From Taenia hydatigena (taxonomy: Eukaryota; Platyhelminthes; Cestoda; Cyclophyllidea; Taeniidae): 64,000 bases of DNA. The stretch is from contig JADWOT020001347.1 in NCBI GenBank assembly GCA_036345935.2, positions 1 to 64,000 on the forward strand, written 5' to 3'. The notes under the pieces were generated by a model that ran no database searches, was not told the DNA's origin, and was given only the letters and a program-made list of their open reading frames with translations. Shown piece after piece: positions 1-10,249 of this stretch. Numbering within the stretch: position 1 is the first letter of the stretch; every line of letters begins with the position of its first letter. The position numbers and the translations under genes are program-made.

Positions 1-1850
1 CACTGCCAAAACTGAACCCACAACCAAGCCATCACTATGGCGTTACATAACACGTCCCGCAACAATCACATCAGCCCAAACAATGACCGTCCTCCCCATG
101 CCAATCAGTACTGCAGTCGTCTAGTAACCATTCTCCCTGCCCCATACATTGCTGTACCTTCCACCGACACAGACATCACATCGACTGAAGTGACGCAGCT
201 TCTACCACACATACCCATATACAATGTAAAAGGACCTACATATAAGTGCTAAGCAAATACCCCTACCAAAAAATAAGAACCCGCATCGAATGTATTGTTG
301 CACAGAGGAGGCAACAGCAGCAAAACAGCAACTTATTTCCAGCAGGCAAATCCTAACCGAGGAACAGATGAAGTGCTAGCAAAGGCGAGGGCTACACCCA
401 TTTTGCCAAACAATGCCTCCATTCTTGGTAAAAAAGAAGAAGAAGAAGAAGAAGAAGAGGAAAAGAAGAAAAAGAAGAGGAAGAAAAAAGAAGAAGTACT
501 CACGAAAACTGCACCTACCTCTTCAACCTGTATTCTAGCAAGTAAACACGTAAAGGAAGTGAAATGAATAATAATGAGGTATGACGATATAACGAACACT
601 CATTAGCAAGAAAGTAGCCGATAGGCACCAAGCACTTAGCAAAGTTAAAACAATCCTCGACAAAATTATGTCCCACTAATCCAAATCCACTGTCATTAAG
701 TAAGCAAACCAAATGACGAATTGGCAAAACAATCTCAATTCATCGCCTCAAGTATTGTACAGCGAAAGTGGGCGTGAGTAGGTCGTGCAGGAGGAAAACA
801 AAACGCCCTAATGGCCACACTATGAGGCCTTTGCGGCCATACCACCATGCAGGCGCATGAAGGAAGTCAATCGACAGTCAGAAAACGCAAAAAAAATTAA
901 TCAACTGAAACTAACGCACCTTCTTCCACGTAAAAGCGTGAATGGTTCTACAGATAGATGCTAAAAGCGCATTTCCGCCCAAAATAAACACACGTCGAAT
1001 CCATCGTTGCACAGAAAAGACACCAGCTACACAGTTACTGCAATCAAATCTTACCTGTGAAATGTTTGAAGCGATAGCGAAGGCGACGTTAGCACTCAGT
1101 ACCGCCTGATAATGCATCCACCCATTGTAAAACGAAATTTTTGACAGAGGCTGCAGCCGCTTCTTCAACGTCTAATCTAGCAAATATACGGATAAGGGAA
1201 ATGCAATAAAAAGGCATGTAATGAATACATATCAGCGGAAATAATGAGTAAGTGCCAAGCAATTAGCAAATTTAAAATTACGACTCATTACTCAGAACTC
1301 ATCATCGTAAAAAAACAAATCAATAAAAACACTGACAGAACAATCTCAATTCATCAACCAAAGCATTAAATAGCAAAAAATGAACGCGATTAGGCCATGC
1401 AGTTGGGAAGCCAAAAATCCCCTGTATTTGACTTATCAAATAGGCGTAAAACGGATGCCGATCAACACTCAAAGATCATGCCAGCAATCGGTTAACTAAC
1501 ATCAATAAAAAATTGCCAAATATTTACCAGATTTCTAAGTTTCTAAGCAAATATAACCCCATCACTCGAAAACAATGACCGAAAAATGCACACCATTTAC
1601 GAGCCCGACGCAAAGAACTAGCCAATCACATCAATGCATGTCTGATAAAACAAGTAAGCGTTTAATATTTGTGAAATTGGTGCAAATAAAAATTGCACTT
1701 AAACTAAACACTTTGTTTTGCATCGAATTTAAAAGCAAATATGTAAACGAGGTAGTTTACTTAGTAGGCGTGAAAGAGGAATCCAACAATGAATAAGATG
1801 CATATAAAAACGCATGGGAATATCATTGCGATGATCAAAATCGAGAATTA
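1..1850 (+). repeat. Diverged non-coding repeat block (family A)
   Basis: There is no credible gene here. The block holds two roughly tandem, strongly diverged units (about 240-900 and 900-1500), each with a 'cgaatccatcgttgcacag'-like start and an 'aaaacaatctcaattcatc' stretch near its end, followed by an AT-rich tail (1530-1850). Related sequence occurs in the same orientation at 46480-47640 and 51480-52690, and inverted at 22870-24100. That makes it an old dispersed or duplicated repeat rather than unique DNA. The short ORFs inside are broken differently in each copy, which argues against coding. I do not recognise the family. Confidence 0.6.
430..496 (+). repeat. Imperfect GAA microsatellite
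   Basis: A purine-only run made mainly of GAA triplets with A-rich interruptions, inside family A. It generates a spurious poly-Glu/Lys reading frame on one strand and a poly-Ser/Phe frame on the other. Confidence 0.95.
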
Positions 1851-2050
1851 TTTTAAATTTAAAGCAAGACAAAACTATAATGCAATCATCTGATCGTATA
1901 TCCTACTTATTAGTAAGCATTTTGATTGTGACAAAGGCTTCCCAATTCTAAATGCTCCACTATCCTGCTCCCTCTAGACAAAGTAAGAGGGAAGGACTCA
2001 ATCGCTCTCTTTTAAACGCAGCGTCCACGTCGGCAATTAGCACCGCTTAC

Positions 2051-2265
2051 TGTCGAGGGTTCCTCCTCTCCCTTCGAATCGCCCTTGTTATTAGAAGTCT
2101 GAACACGCTTCGACACATTTATTACGGGAAAGAGAGACCTTGTAAGGCAGTTTAGGACGGAGATGAGTCACGCTCCTTAAAGTCATCACACCACCTCGCT
2201 ACCAAGTTCAAATTGTTTTCCCGCTTCTGGCCTACAAAGCACATTTAAAGAACATAAGTATTACA
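2051..2265 (-). mobile_element. Solo LTR of a gag-type LTR retrotransposon
   Basis: Read on the minus strand, this 215-bp segment starts TGTAATACTT and ends CCCTCGACA, so it has the TG...CA ends of an LTR. It aligns along its length with the LTR at 21801-22026 and the partial LTR at 47653-47863. It is flanked by a perfect 5-bp direct repeat, CTTAC, at 2046-2050 and 2266-2270, the target-site duplication expected from integrase-mediated insertion. No internal region is attached, so it is best read as a solo LTR left by LTR-LTR recombination. Confidence 0.85.
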
Positions 2266-2439
2266 CTTACCGCGAAAAATGTATAAATGTGTTTCCTCGG
2301 TCACCGGAGAAGGATGGCAAAGGCACCCAAACAGATCGCAGTGACAATCGACGGAGCACAGTAACACAAGTAACCTCGTTTAACAACTACGCGAACCAGT
2401 GGACCACCTTCCATTTATTTAGTACTAAGATCACCTCGA

Positions 2440-3440
2440 ACACACGCACAAACGTCCAAGAGTAAAGGGCTTCTTTCCTTCCTCTCCTTCTTCTTTCTTA
2501 CCTTTCACCCCGATTGATGTAGTGCGCAACTCACCGCACTGCCACAAATCATTCCTTTCAGTACATCTCGATTATGAGAGGAATTAGCAAACGGTCACAC
2601 GAAGGAAAGTCAACCACTCCTTTTCTTTTTCATTGATACCTTCAGCTGCACCAAGTGCTTCTCCACTGTTTTCACCTTTCATTATCTTTCTCACTGCCAC
2701 ATTCATGTGACACACATTATTCACTTATTCCTTACCCCCTCCTCACCCTCCTTATCAACTTTAATATGTGTGAAATGTTCTCTTACTCCCTCTTTCTTTA
2801 TCCACATTTTCGTATCCTCTTTTTTCAATGCCCTTCGCAAATGGCGACAAATCACTTTCCTGCCCTTTTGACTCCATCCATTTACTTTGTTTTCCTTCTC
2901 ACCTCTTCATTTACTCCTCCATTGATCCTTCTCCTTTTGAAACAAGTTAACCGATTATCTGCTGAATAGACTACTACTTGGGGCTTCACCTCAACATTTT
3001 CGCATTTCATCTCGCCGTCACACATACGACGCACACACTGGTATCAACAATTCACCATTTTCCTTCACTTTTTTTCATATTCTCCTCATTGACACAGTCA
3101 GTTCACGCCCCATGCATGTATACCTGCAAACGTCACCGCCTCCTCCTTCCGCATTCCATCACCCAGCACTCCATCCTACTCTCCTATCTCCTCCCTTCTG
3201 CCTCTCTGCTCCGCCCCCCAATTCATTGACACAGACAAACGCCCGTCTTCATCTCAACGCACTCACTCCCATTTCCTCCTTTCATTTTATAGTCGCAGGT
3301 GTCCTGTTCTCCTCCTCCTTCTCCTTCCCTTTTTGTCATCCCCTCTTCTTCATCCTTTACTCCTTCTTCTTGACTCTTTCTTTCTTCCATTCATTCACGC
3401 CTATTTCCTTCTTCTCTACTGTCACACAAACACACACACA
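2440..3440 (-). repeat. Pyrimidine-rich strand-asymmetric tract
   Basis: About 1 kb in which the plus strand is dominated by C and T. It corresponds, inverted, to the purine-rich tract at 14990-16160 and more loosely to 11960-12420 and 48050-48240. Open frames of 70-110 codons arise here only because pyrimidine-rich DNA rarely contains stop codons; their products are low-complexity Ser/Leu/Phe/His. A degenerate version of the GTCACA-N4-TGTGAC palindrome lies at 3017-3030. I read it as part of composite repeat family B, not as genes. Confidence 0.6.
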
Positions 3441-3900
3441 CAACTAGCAACAAAATGAAGTCGTTCTCTTCAACAGCAAGGAAATCAGGGCTGGCAATAG
3501 GGCGGATCCAACTCATACCTTTTCCATGCCCATGCAACCTGTGCCACGATCCCTGCTTTCATCGCAGCCATCACGACAAGGACATCCAGCCAAACAAAGT
3601 GGCTATTAGCCGCATCAATTTGGCTAACGTTAATGCAGCACAGAAGGAAACCGAATTGCCTGCAAAGTAAAAGGTAATATTTGCGATCCGCTGTCACCAA
3701 ATTGTACCGCCTCAGGTGACACTTTGGTTGAGGTCAAGCAAGGCATGCTCTACCTCTAACAGAATGGGAACACTTGCATTCTCGTGCAATCGTACGAAAT
3801 TAAAATCCTAAAAACGACAGCGGCGCCATGAAAACCACCGAGTTTGGGATCCTCTTTTTTTTGAGCATTGATTTGCTTTTGTCACTCCTTTCAAAGACGA
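3441..3900 (-). repeat. Composite repeat family B, junction segment
   Basis: On the minus strand, 3440-3560 matches 14890-15010: both read through a GTGGCACAG-TTGCAT stretch, a GCCAG-CCTG stretch and a 'ttttgttgctag' stretch. This is the join between the body of family B and its purine-rich tail. The rest, to 3900, shows no gene. Confidence 0.5.
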
Positions 3901-3963
3901 AAAGTTTATTCCTGATTGAAGTTCTCGCTTTGAACAGTCTTACTTGTCACGTGTGTCACGTCC

Positions 3964-4293
3964 ATGGAATGCGAACCTGCTAACTTGTGGCATAAAGTTG
4001 ATCCTTTGCCTTTAGAAGTATCAATTTCAACGGCTTCAAGTAACGCATGTCTGGAGACGATTGCTTGCAAGCTCTTTGAACACAGTTTAAAACGGATTAA
4101 CGCCAACTTTATACTTATGCCGAGATCCAACACTGAATTATCTGTCAATCTCAATCTGAAAAGTAAGAAACGAATCGATGCTAGTGTGTTCTTTGCAACT
4201 CTTTTGGGCGGGTGCGAAGTTGTGAACAAAGTGATGAGACTGTGTGAACATGTGGTTGTGGATGAGAACAAAGCAGACAAACTGAGTAAATGA
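3964..4293 (+). other. Unrecognised 109-codon ORF downstream of HSP70 copy 1
   Basis: An ATG-initiated open frame lies just past the 3' end of the HSP70 gene and on the opposite strand. Its tail contains VVNKVM and VVVDENKA. The related sequence at about 58700-58840, downstream of the second HSP70 gene, keeps parts of this (RNKVM, DVVVNE) but stops earlier. The two sites are therefore homologous, but the frame is not preserved. It may be a decayed exon or simply duplicated non-coding DNA. I do not recognise a family. Confidence 0.2.
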
Positions 4294-4297
4294 AGGC

Positions 4298-4303
4298 TTT
4301 TAT
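4298..4303 (-). terminator. Candidate polyadenylation signal, HSP70 copy 1
   Basis: The plus strand reads TTTATT, giving AATAAA on the gene strand about 185 bases past the stop codon. The same hexamer sits at the same relative place after HSP70 copy 2. Confidence 0.5.
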
Positions 4304-4485
4304 TAATTGGTACGTACGTATCCAGTGAAAAATTAAAGGAGCAACAATGTACAATGGCTTAAAATTAAGTAGTAACGTCTAGTTAATCTTATTTCAGATT
4401 TCCTTTCTTCCTATGTTTTGGGTGGAAGTGAGGAGAGATGAGTTAGTCTACACGACCATCCATTTCGCTTTTCATGTCTCCGGGC

Positions 4486-6333
4486 TCACAAACGGAGGTG
4501 CGCCAATTCCGTAGAAAGGCTACACTCACTTTCAAGCTTTTCGCGCATTTTTTCAAAGTTCTCCTTCGTGGCCTCTTTATTGGCGTCCATCCAGCTGATC
4601 GTCTCCTCACACTTCGCTAGTATATTATTGCGGCACTTTTTCGACATTTTCCGCTTCACCTCCTCCTTCTCCAACTCCCTCTCTATGCTGTAAGCATAGT
4701 CTACCAACTTATTCATCGCCGCCATCCTACTTCTCTCCTTCTCATCCTGCTGCTTAAACTTCTTTGCATCCTTCAGAAGCAGCTCTATCTCCTTCTCAGA
4801 TAGATGACCCCTGTATTTGGTGATGGAGATGCTGTTCTGTTTCTTTGTCGACGATTCCACTACTGAAGCGTGAAGAATGCTGTTGTCGTCGATTTCAAGG
4901 GTCACGCTAAAATAAATTTTACCGCGAGGTGCCGGTGGGAAACCGGTCAACGTAAATATGCCCAGCAAGTTGTTGTCGCTCGCCCTTGCTCGTTCGCCTT
5001 CAAAAACCTTAAATTCCGCTTTGGTTTGATTGTCATGAGCTGTGTGGTAGTACTTTGTCCGCTTCGTCGGAATCGGCGTGTTACGCATTATCACCGTCGA
5101 AAATGGACCACCACAGAACTCCACACCCAGTGACAGTGGTACTACCTCCACCGACATCAAGTCCTGCATCGCCGCCGGTCGCTGACCGGTCAGATTTGCC
5201 GCCAACAATGCTGCTCCGTACGCTACTGCCTCGTCTGGGTTGACAGACTTTTTTACTTCTCTGCCATCGAAGAAGTCCTGCAAGAGCTCTTGCACCTTTG
5301 GAATGCGCGTCGATCCGCCTACCAACACTATCTCGTGAACATAAGCTTTCTCCATCTTCGCAATACCCAACACAGTCTTTACTGTATCCATTGTCCTAAT
5401 GAAGAGATCTGAGCACAAATGCTCAAATCGTGCCTTCGTCAGAGTCGCAGTGAAATCAATGCCTTCGAACAATGAATCAATGTCTATGGTGGCACAATCA
5501 ATTGAGCTCAGTGATCTCTTTGCCGTCTCACATTCCTTCCTTAGGCGGCTGATTGCTTTCTTGTCGGTCTTTAGGTTTCTTCCTTTGTGGTCATTATTAA
5601 ACACCCCCACAAAGTGGTCCACTAGTAGGGAATTAATGTCCTCGCCACCCAAATGCGTGTCACCACCGACTGCCTTCACCTCAATTTTTCCATTTTCTAT
5701 AGACAAGATGGACACGTCGAAGGTGCCGCCACCCCAATCATAGATGAGCACATTGCGCTGCCTGTCGGTCCTCTTGTCCATGCAGTAGGCGATGGCAGCT
5801 GCTGTTGGCTCGTTGACGACGCGTAGCACGTTCAAGCCCGCTATTTTTCCTGCATCGATTGTGGCTTGACGTTGATCGTCATTAAAGTATGCTGGCACTG
5901 TGATGACAGCATCCGTCACCTTTGCATTCAAGTAAGCTTCTGCTGTTTCCTTCATCTTTGACAGCACCATTGACGAGATCTCTTCCGGAAAGAAACGCTT
6001 TGTCTCATTGCGGTATTGTACCTCAATCATTGGCTTCCCATCTGAATCAATCACATTGAAGGGCCAATTTCTTATGTCATTCTGCACTGCTTTGTCGTTA
6101 AAAGTGCGTCCGATCAGACGTTTTACGTCGAAGACCGTGTTGGTGGAGTTCATGACTGCCTGTCTCTTCGCGGCCTCACCAATGAGGCATCGTTTATCTG
6201 TGAAGGCGACGCAACTTGGTGTTGTGCGGTTCCCTTGGTCATTAGCTAGGATCTCAACTCTGCCGTCTTTGAAGACCCCGACGCATGAAAACGTTGTTCC
6301 CAGGTCGATGCCGATTGCTGTTCCTCTTGACAT
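4486..6333 (-). CDS. hsp70: Divergent intronless cytosolic-type HSP70 chaperone, copy 1
   Basis: A 615-residue heat shock protein 70, an ATP-dependent chaperone that binds and releases hydrophobic peptide segments. One uninterrupted frame runs from ATG at 6333 to the stop codon at 4486. The nucleotide-binding domain occupies about residues 1-388: phosphate-1 motif IDLGTT at 9-14, D199 and GGGTFDVS at 201-208, signature [14 protein letters not shown] at 335-348. The interdomain linker is altered (391-396 DLMSVE; usual form DLLLLD). The substrate-binding domain follows from PLSLG, with a charged helical lid to the end. Oddities: tryptophan at 200 where HSP70 normally has leucine (DLGGGTFD); Cys in IAYC where Gly is usual; about 25-30 residues shorter than the roughly 640-650 usual, and no C-terminal EEVD for binding TPR co-chaperones. 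Absence of an ER signal or KDEL suggests the cytosol. It is paralogous to 59024-60871. Inference: probably expressed but functionally specialised. Confidence 0.95.
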   Translation of the reverse strand: MSRGTAIGIDLGTTFSCVGVFKDGRVEILANDQGNRTTPSCVAFTDKRCLIGEAAKRQAVMNSTNTVFDVKRLIGRTFNDKAVQNDIRNWPFNVIDSDGKPMIEVQYRNETKRFFPEEISSMVLSKMKETAEAYLNAKVTDAVITVPAYFNDDQRQATIDAGKIAGLNVLRVVNEPTAAAIAYCMDKRTDRQRNVLIYDWGGGTFDVSILSIENGKIEVKAVGGDTHLGGEDINSLLVDHFVGVFNNDHKGRNLKTDKKAISRLRKECETAKRSLSSIDCATIDIDSLFEGIDFTATLTKARFEHLCSDLFIRTMDTVKTVLGIAKMEKAYVHEIVLVGGSTRIPKVQELLQDFFDGREVKKSVNPDEAVAYGAALLAANLTGQRPAAMQDLMSVEVVPLSLGVEFCGGPFSTVIMRNTPIPTKRTKYYHTAHDNQTKAEFKVFEGERARASDNNLLGIFTLTGFPPAPRGKIYFSVTLEIDDNSILHASVVESSTKKQNSISITKYRGHLSEKEIELLLKDAKKFKQQDEKERSRMAAMNKLVDYAYSIERELEKEEVKRKMSKKCRNNILAKCEETISWMDANKEATKENFEKMREKLESECSLSTELAHLRL

Positions 6334-9140
6334 GCTTCCGTGGAATGCACAAATGCTAATGCGTGTAGTCTGATGGAGATGATCTTCGCGATTCCTGTAG
6401 CCCTTTATATCAGCCGCAGCTGACCATGCTGAACCTATCCATGGTGTGCGCCAACTACTAGAGTGCTGTCATCCAATCAGCATCTGCCAATGCTTCAAGT
6501 TTCTTGCATTAGCTGACGACTGCACACTTGAAGAAACGACGATCAATGCAGGCCCCAGTATGCACACCCCTGTAAGTGAGTACTGACGTGAGCAGCAACG
6601 GCAGCTACACGTTGACGTGTAACACCTAAGTGACAGTGCTTACAATTTTAAAGAGTTGTCGTCAATCATTATGGTTTACGACCCCGTTCAAAAGTCGTAA
6701 ACCATCACCTCCTTATACAGTGCATGAATGAAGTGTTTAGTCTTTTGCATGACCTAGTCCATGCAAGGGTAACAGCGCAGACTGTTCTCAAAGCGCACTC
6801 TGGGATATAGTCTTTTTCTTAGCGACGAAAATCAGGACCAAGTGCATAACACATGATTGGGAAAGTATGTCTCTCGTCAGGAAGGACACGGCAAGGAGGT
6901 TAATAGTGATAAATTTAAGAGTGCTGTTGTGCTCCAAATACCGTGTAATTTTCGAGATTATGCACTAGTTTTAGTAATCCATTCGTAACACATCACTGTG
7001 TAAGAGTAAAACAATCCCAATACGACATTTTCGTTCGCCACTGCCCCAAGCATGCACTGATCCAGCAACTCGTCTACTGGACTCAAGTTTGTAACCCTCG
7101 GGGAAGGTTAAGTATGATACGAGATGTGGAGCCGAATTTTCTGTTCCTTCAACCTCCCATTTATCGCTTTCAGCGCCGCAACCCACTACGCAAGCTTGAC
7201 GCGGTCTCGTAACTCAAGTAGCTTTACAAAATCAACTTGCCGCTCATCACAGTATACGTGGCAATGAGTAGAAGTATGCGACACCCCTAAAAACCCCAAC
7301 ACTTCGGGCACATTCGCATCGGGTAGCCATGAGCTCCTCCAACGCTACCTGGCTAGAGAAGCACTAATACACAAACAAAGGAGCATCTCAGTCTTAACTT
7401 GGGTGCACAACTGTTTCGAGGTTGACAATGGCACACAACTACCCATTTTGCTTGAAGATGACACAAAACGGTTACGTTAGCAAATTGGGCCTCCAGTGCC
7501 GCACAGGTGTGCCATCAGGGGAGCAAATCAAGTGAGGCTCTAAGAATGGAGTAAATAAATGTATGAGTGGGTAGACTTCAGTAATATGCATGCGGTTGTG
7601 CCAAAGAATTTGAAGTAGTATGATGTTTAAATAAATCCAAGAGGAGTGAGGACACAAAAAAGTGCTAAAGAGGGAGAGTACATGGTGTCGAAGATGGACG
7701 GTGGGTTAAATATTATGCATCGTAGCGACTGTGCACGTAGGAATTCAAAAAGACCTTCAAGCACTTTATTAGCTGGTTTTGTACTCATCCACAATGATAG
7801 CGATACACTCCCCCATCTGTAGATTCGCTGCTTGGAGCTATTTTATCGAGGTGTCAAACGGCGCAGTATTATAATCTTTATGATTTTAAGGTCATGGCTG
7901 ACAGACAATTCAGCAATGGGTCATGCCCCAGGCTTAAGATGTGAGTCGGTCCAATTGAACTGCCTTTTGAGTACTTATAAGCGATCGCCTCAAGGCACAA
8001 GTTTTTCAGCATTAAGGCTGAAGCCATTGAATGCAAAGAATGAAATTGATGACACGGGTCAATAATTTCCAACTTCATGGGCGAACGGCGAATGGGCCAC
8101 CAGATGAGCACTGCTAAGCGCTTTGCTTGTCATCGTCAGATTCGGTGATAGGCTGCAGAGATAGAAGCTCCCACCAAATTGGCTGGTGAGGATGATGTCT
8201 ACGCCACCTTTCAATGCCCACTCAAAAGCACTTGGTCTTTTGACATGCCACTATCCCCACCAGTAATCGTGAGCCATCCAATTTGGTGAGGTTAATGCAA
8301 GTGACAAATCAGAATGTCCTAGCGACAACTTTATCCGAGAATAATCTGGCATTTATTTGTCACACTTCATCGGAATAGCGGCAAGTTGTATGAAATCTTA
8401 GGTAAAGAACCGCGAAAATGAGAACCGGGTCTCCCTAGCATGCATATGCAAACTAAGGGCCCTTACAAATTTTCTAACGGTGCGAAAAATGTCTTTATAA
8501 CCTAAAACCAAAATAACTTTTACTAGGAGCCATTTTTTAGGGCATATTGCAGAATTTTCACTGAGCTTAGTTAATTTATTCTGTTCTATTCGACTTCATT
8601 ACTTAAGGTTTTCGTGGAACTATTCGCAGCTGAATCTTCTTGAACCCACTTTTGCTTGCAATTATAAAGCATTAGAATTCGAGAGCCTCATAGCTTTTTA
8701 AAACTGTTTGATTTGGATAAATAGTGGTTCCTGGATTTGGTAGAGCTGTGGAATGTGCCTTGAAGTCAGCAGCCGTGTGGTTCAAATCAGTAGGACAGGG
8801 TGATGATGCTACTTCGCCATCAGCTGCTTGGGCATGAAATCTATTTGCTTGCAAAAACTTGGAACACCCATGGCGATTCTTATTGTCCTGACACAGTTCA
8901 TTGCCCACCATCAAATAGTGACTAGCCTTTCTTCATTTTCTTCATTAGTGTTTCAGAGTAAGCTGTCTTAGTAGCTGTGTCCAACTTTAGGATAGAAGGA
9001 AAAGAAAAAGACCAAGTGACTCATGAAAAAAAGGAACCAGTACTCAATAGCATCGCAGATGTGATTTATGTAGAGGAGTGCAAAGAATCGTCACTATTCG
9101 TGAGACTCTTGTGGATTGCGCAGATGAATGACTAGGGAAG
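6334..9140. repeat. Segmental duplication A, upstream flank of HSP70 copy 1
   Basis: This non-coding stretch aligns base for base with 60872-64000. Over the roughly 285 bases from 6981 I count about 12 differences (about 96% identity). Differences between copies are small indels plus a 391-bp extra segment in copy 2 (62070-62460). No ORF in the stretch looks like a gene. The duplicate runs to the end of the window, so its true end is unknown. Confidence 0.9.
6403..6478 (-). promoter_or_regulatory. Core promoter of HSP70 copy 1 (TATA and CCAAT)
   Basis: On the gene strand a TATAAA box (plus-strand TTTATA, 6404-6409) lies about 70 bases upstream of the ATG. A CCAAT pentamer is present on the plus strand at 6473-6477. 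The TATA box is conserved at the same place in copy 2; the CCAAT is CCAAC there. I find no convincing array of alternating nGAAn heat-shock units; only isolated GAA/TTC-like half-sites occur at about 6500-6540. Confidence 0.55.
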
Positions 9141-10249
9141 AGCGGAACTATTGTGGAAAAAAGGACGGTTGCCAGGCAATTAGGCAATTAAGACAGGTTT
9201 TAAAACCAAGTGCCTATTCCCTCCTTCTTATGGAACATTGGGTGTGTCAACCCTTATTCAGACTCATCATCCCATCAGCGGGCTAAGTTTGTTGAATTTA
9301 TTACGACTTCTTCACTTCTGCAAAACAAGAACTCGAAGACCCTTCTTCCATTTCTGCAAGGTAGCACAAGACTCAGCAACTCTTCGTCTTCGCCATAAAA
9401 GGTGATTTTATTGTAAGTGGGGTGGTGCTTAATACAATTACTACTCTAACTGAAGCGCTGACGTAATCGCACACCGAAGAGTGGCACACAACTCCTGTGA
9501 GAAGAATTTAAATAAATAAGTGCCAGGGTTTAGCGGTGGCACTATTTACTCAACTCTGAATTTTTGCATTGTAATGGCCACTTAAAGTTAACCTATTTTA
9601 CGTATAGCTGCATTTACTTACCTATTCGTCCATTTAAATGCCTGTCTGTCCACCTAGCAAAGGGTAAGTTGAGAACTGACACAGCGAAGGGTGATTTTGG
9701 TATGAAGATGTGCGAATATGAGGCACGCTCTACTCTGAACCAAACAGCTACTGCGATAACCATTGCATTTTGTATGTGCCAGAGAAGGAGGGCGCAGCTC
9801 CAGTCACGAAGTCACTTTATCATTGTTAAGGAACACGATCAAGAATGCCGTGGTCTCGCACATAGACACAGGCATTAAGACGGTGTCCAGCTCAGCCTAT
9901 GGCGGTCCTCACCCATCACCAGCTCGCAACTAGACGCATACCCGTACGTCACACCCTCACGTTGACTCACCCACATTCAAGTAACAAAGACATCTCCTTC
10001 GACATTTTGTGCCATTAATTATAGCTGGTCGTTGTTATCCACGCAGCAGATACGTAGGAATTCCAGTTTATAACGGCAGCAAACAAATTTGCAACACTGA
10101 CAATTCGTTAATCGGCTCTAGTTACTCCTCACACCATCCCACCAACTTGCCATGAGTGATTAAATTCCCTAAAATAAGTTGTATTCTCGGTCAATAAATA
10201 GTAAATTTAGGCCGCTTGCAATCACGGTGATGATACTCGGAGGTATTTT
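9141..10249. other. No gene recognised
   Basis: Only short unsupported ORFs are present, and I see no similarity to other parts of the window. Because duplication A copy 2 is cut by the window end, part of this may also be duplicated beyond the visible sequence. Confidence 0.5.

Noticed and set aside
295..567. Plus-strand ORF with long Glu/Lys run
   Set aside because: It is produced by a GAA microsatellite and starts at TTG; there is no gene context.
6480..6560. Heat-shock elements upstream of HSP70 copy 1
   Set aside because: Only scattered GAA and TTC half-sites are visible; no three alternating nGAAn units in register.
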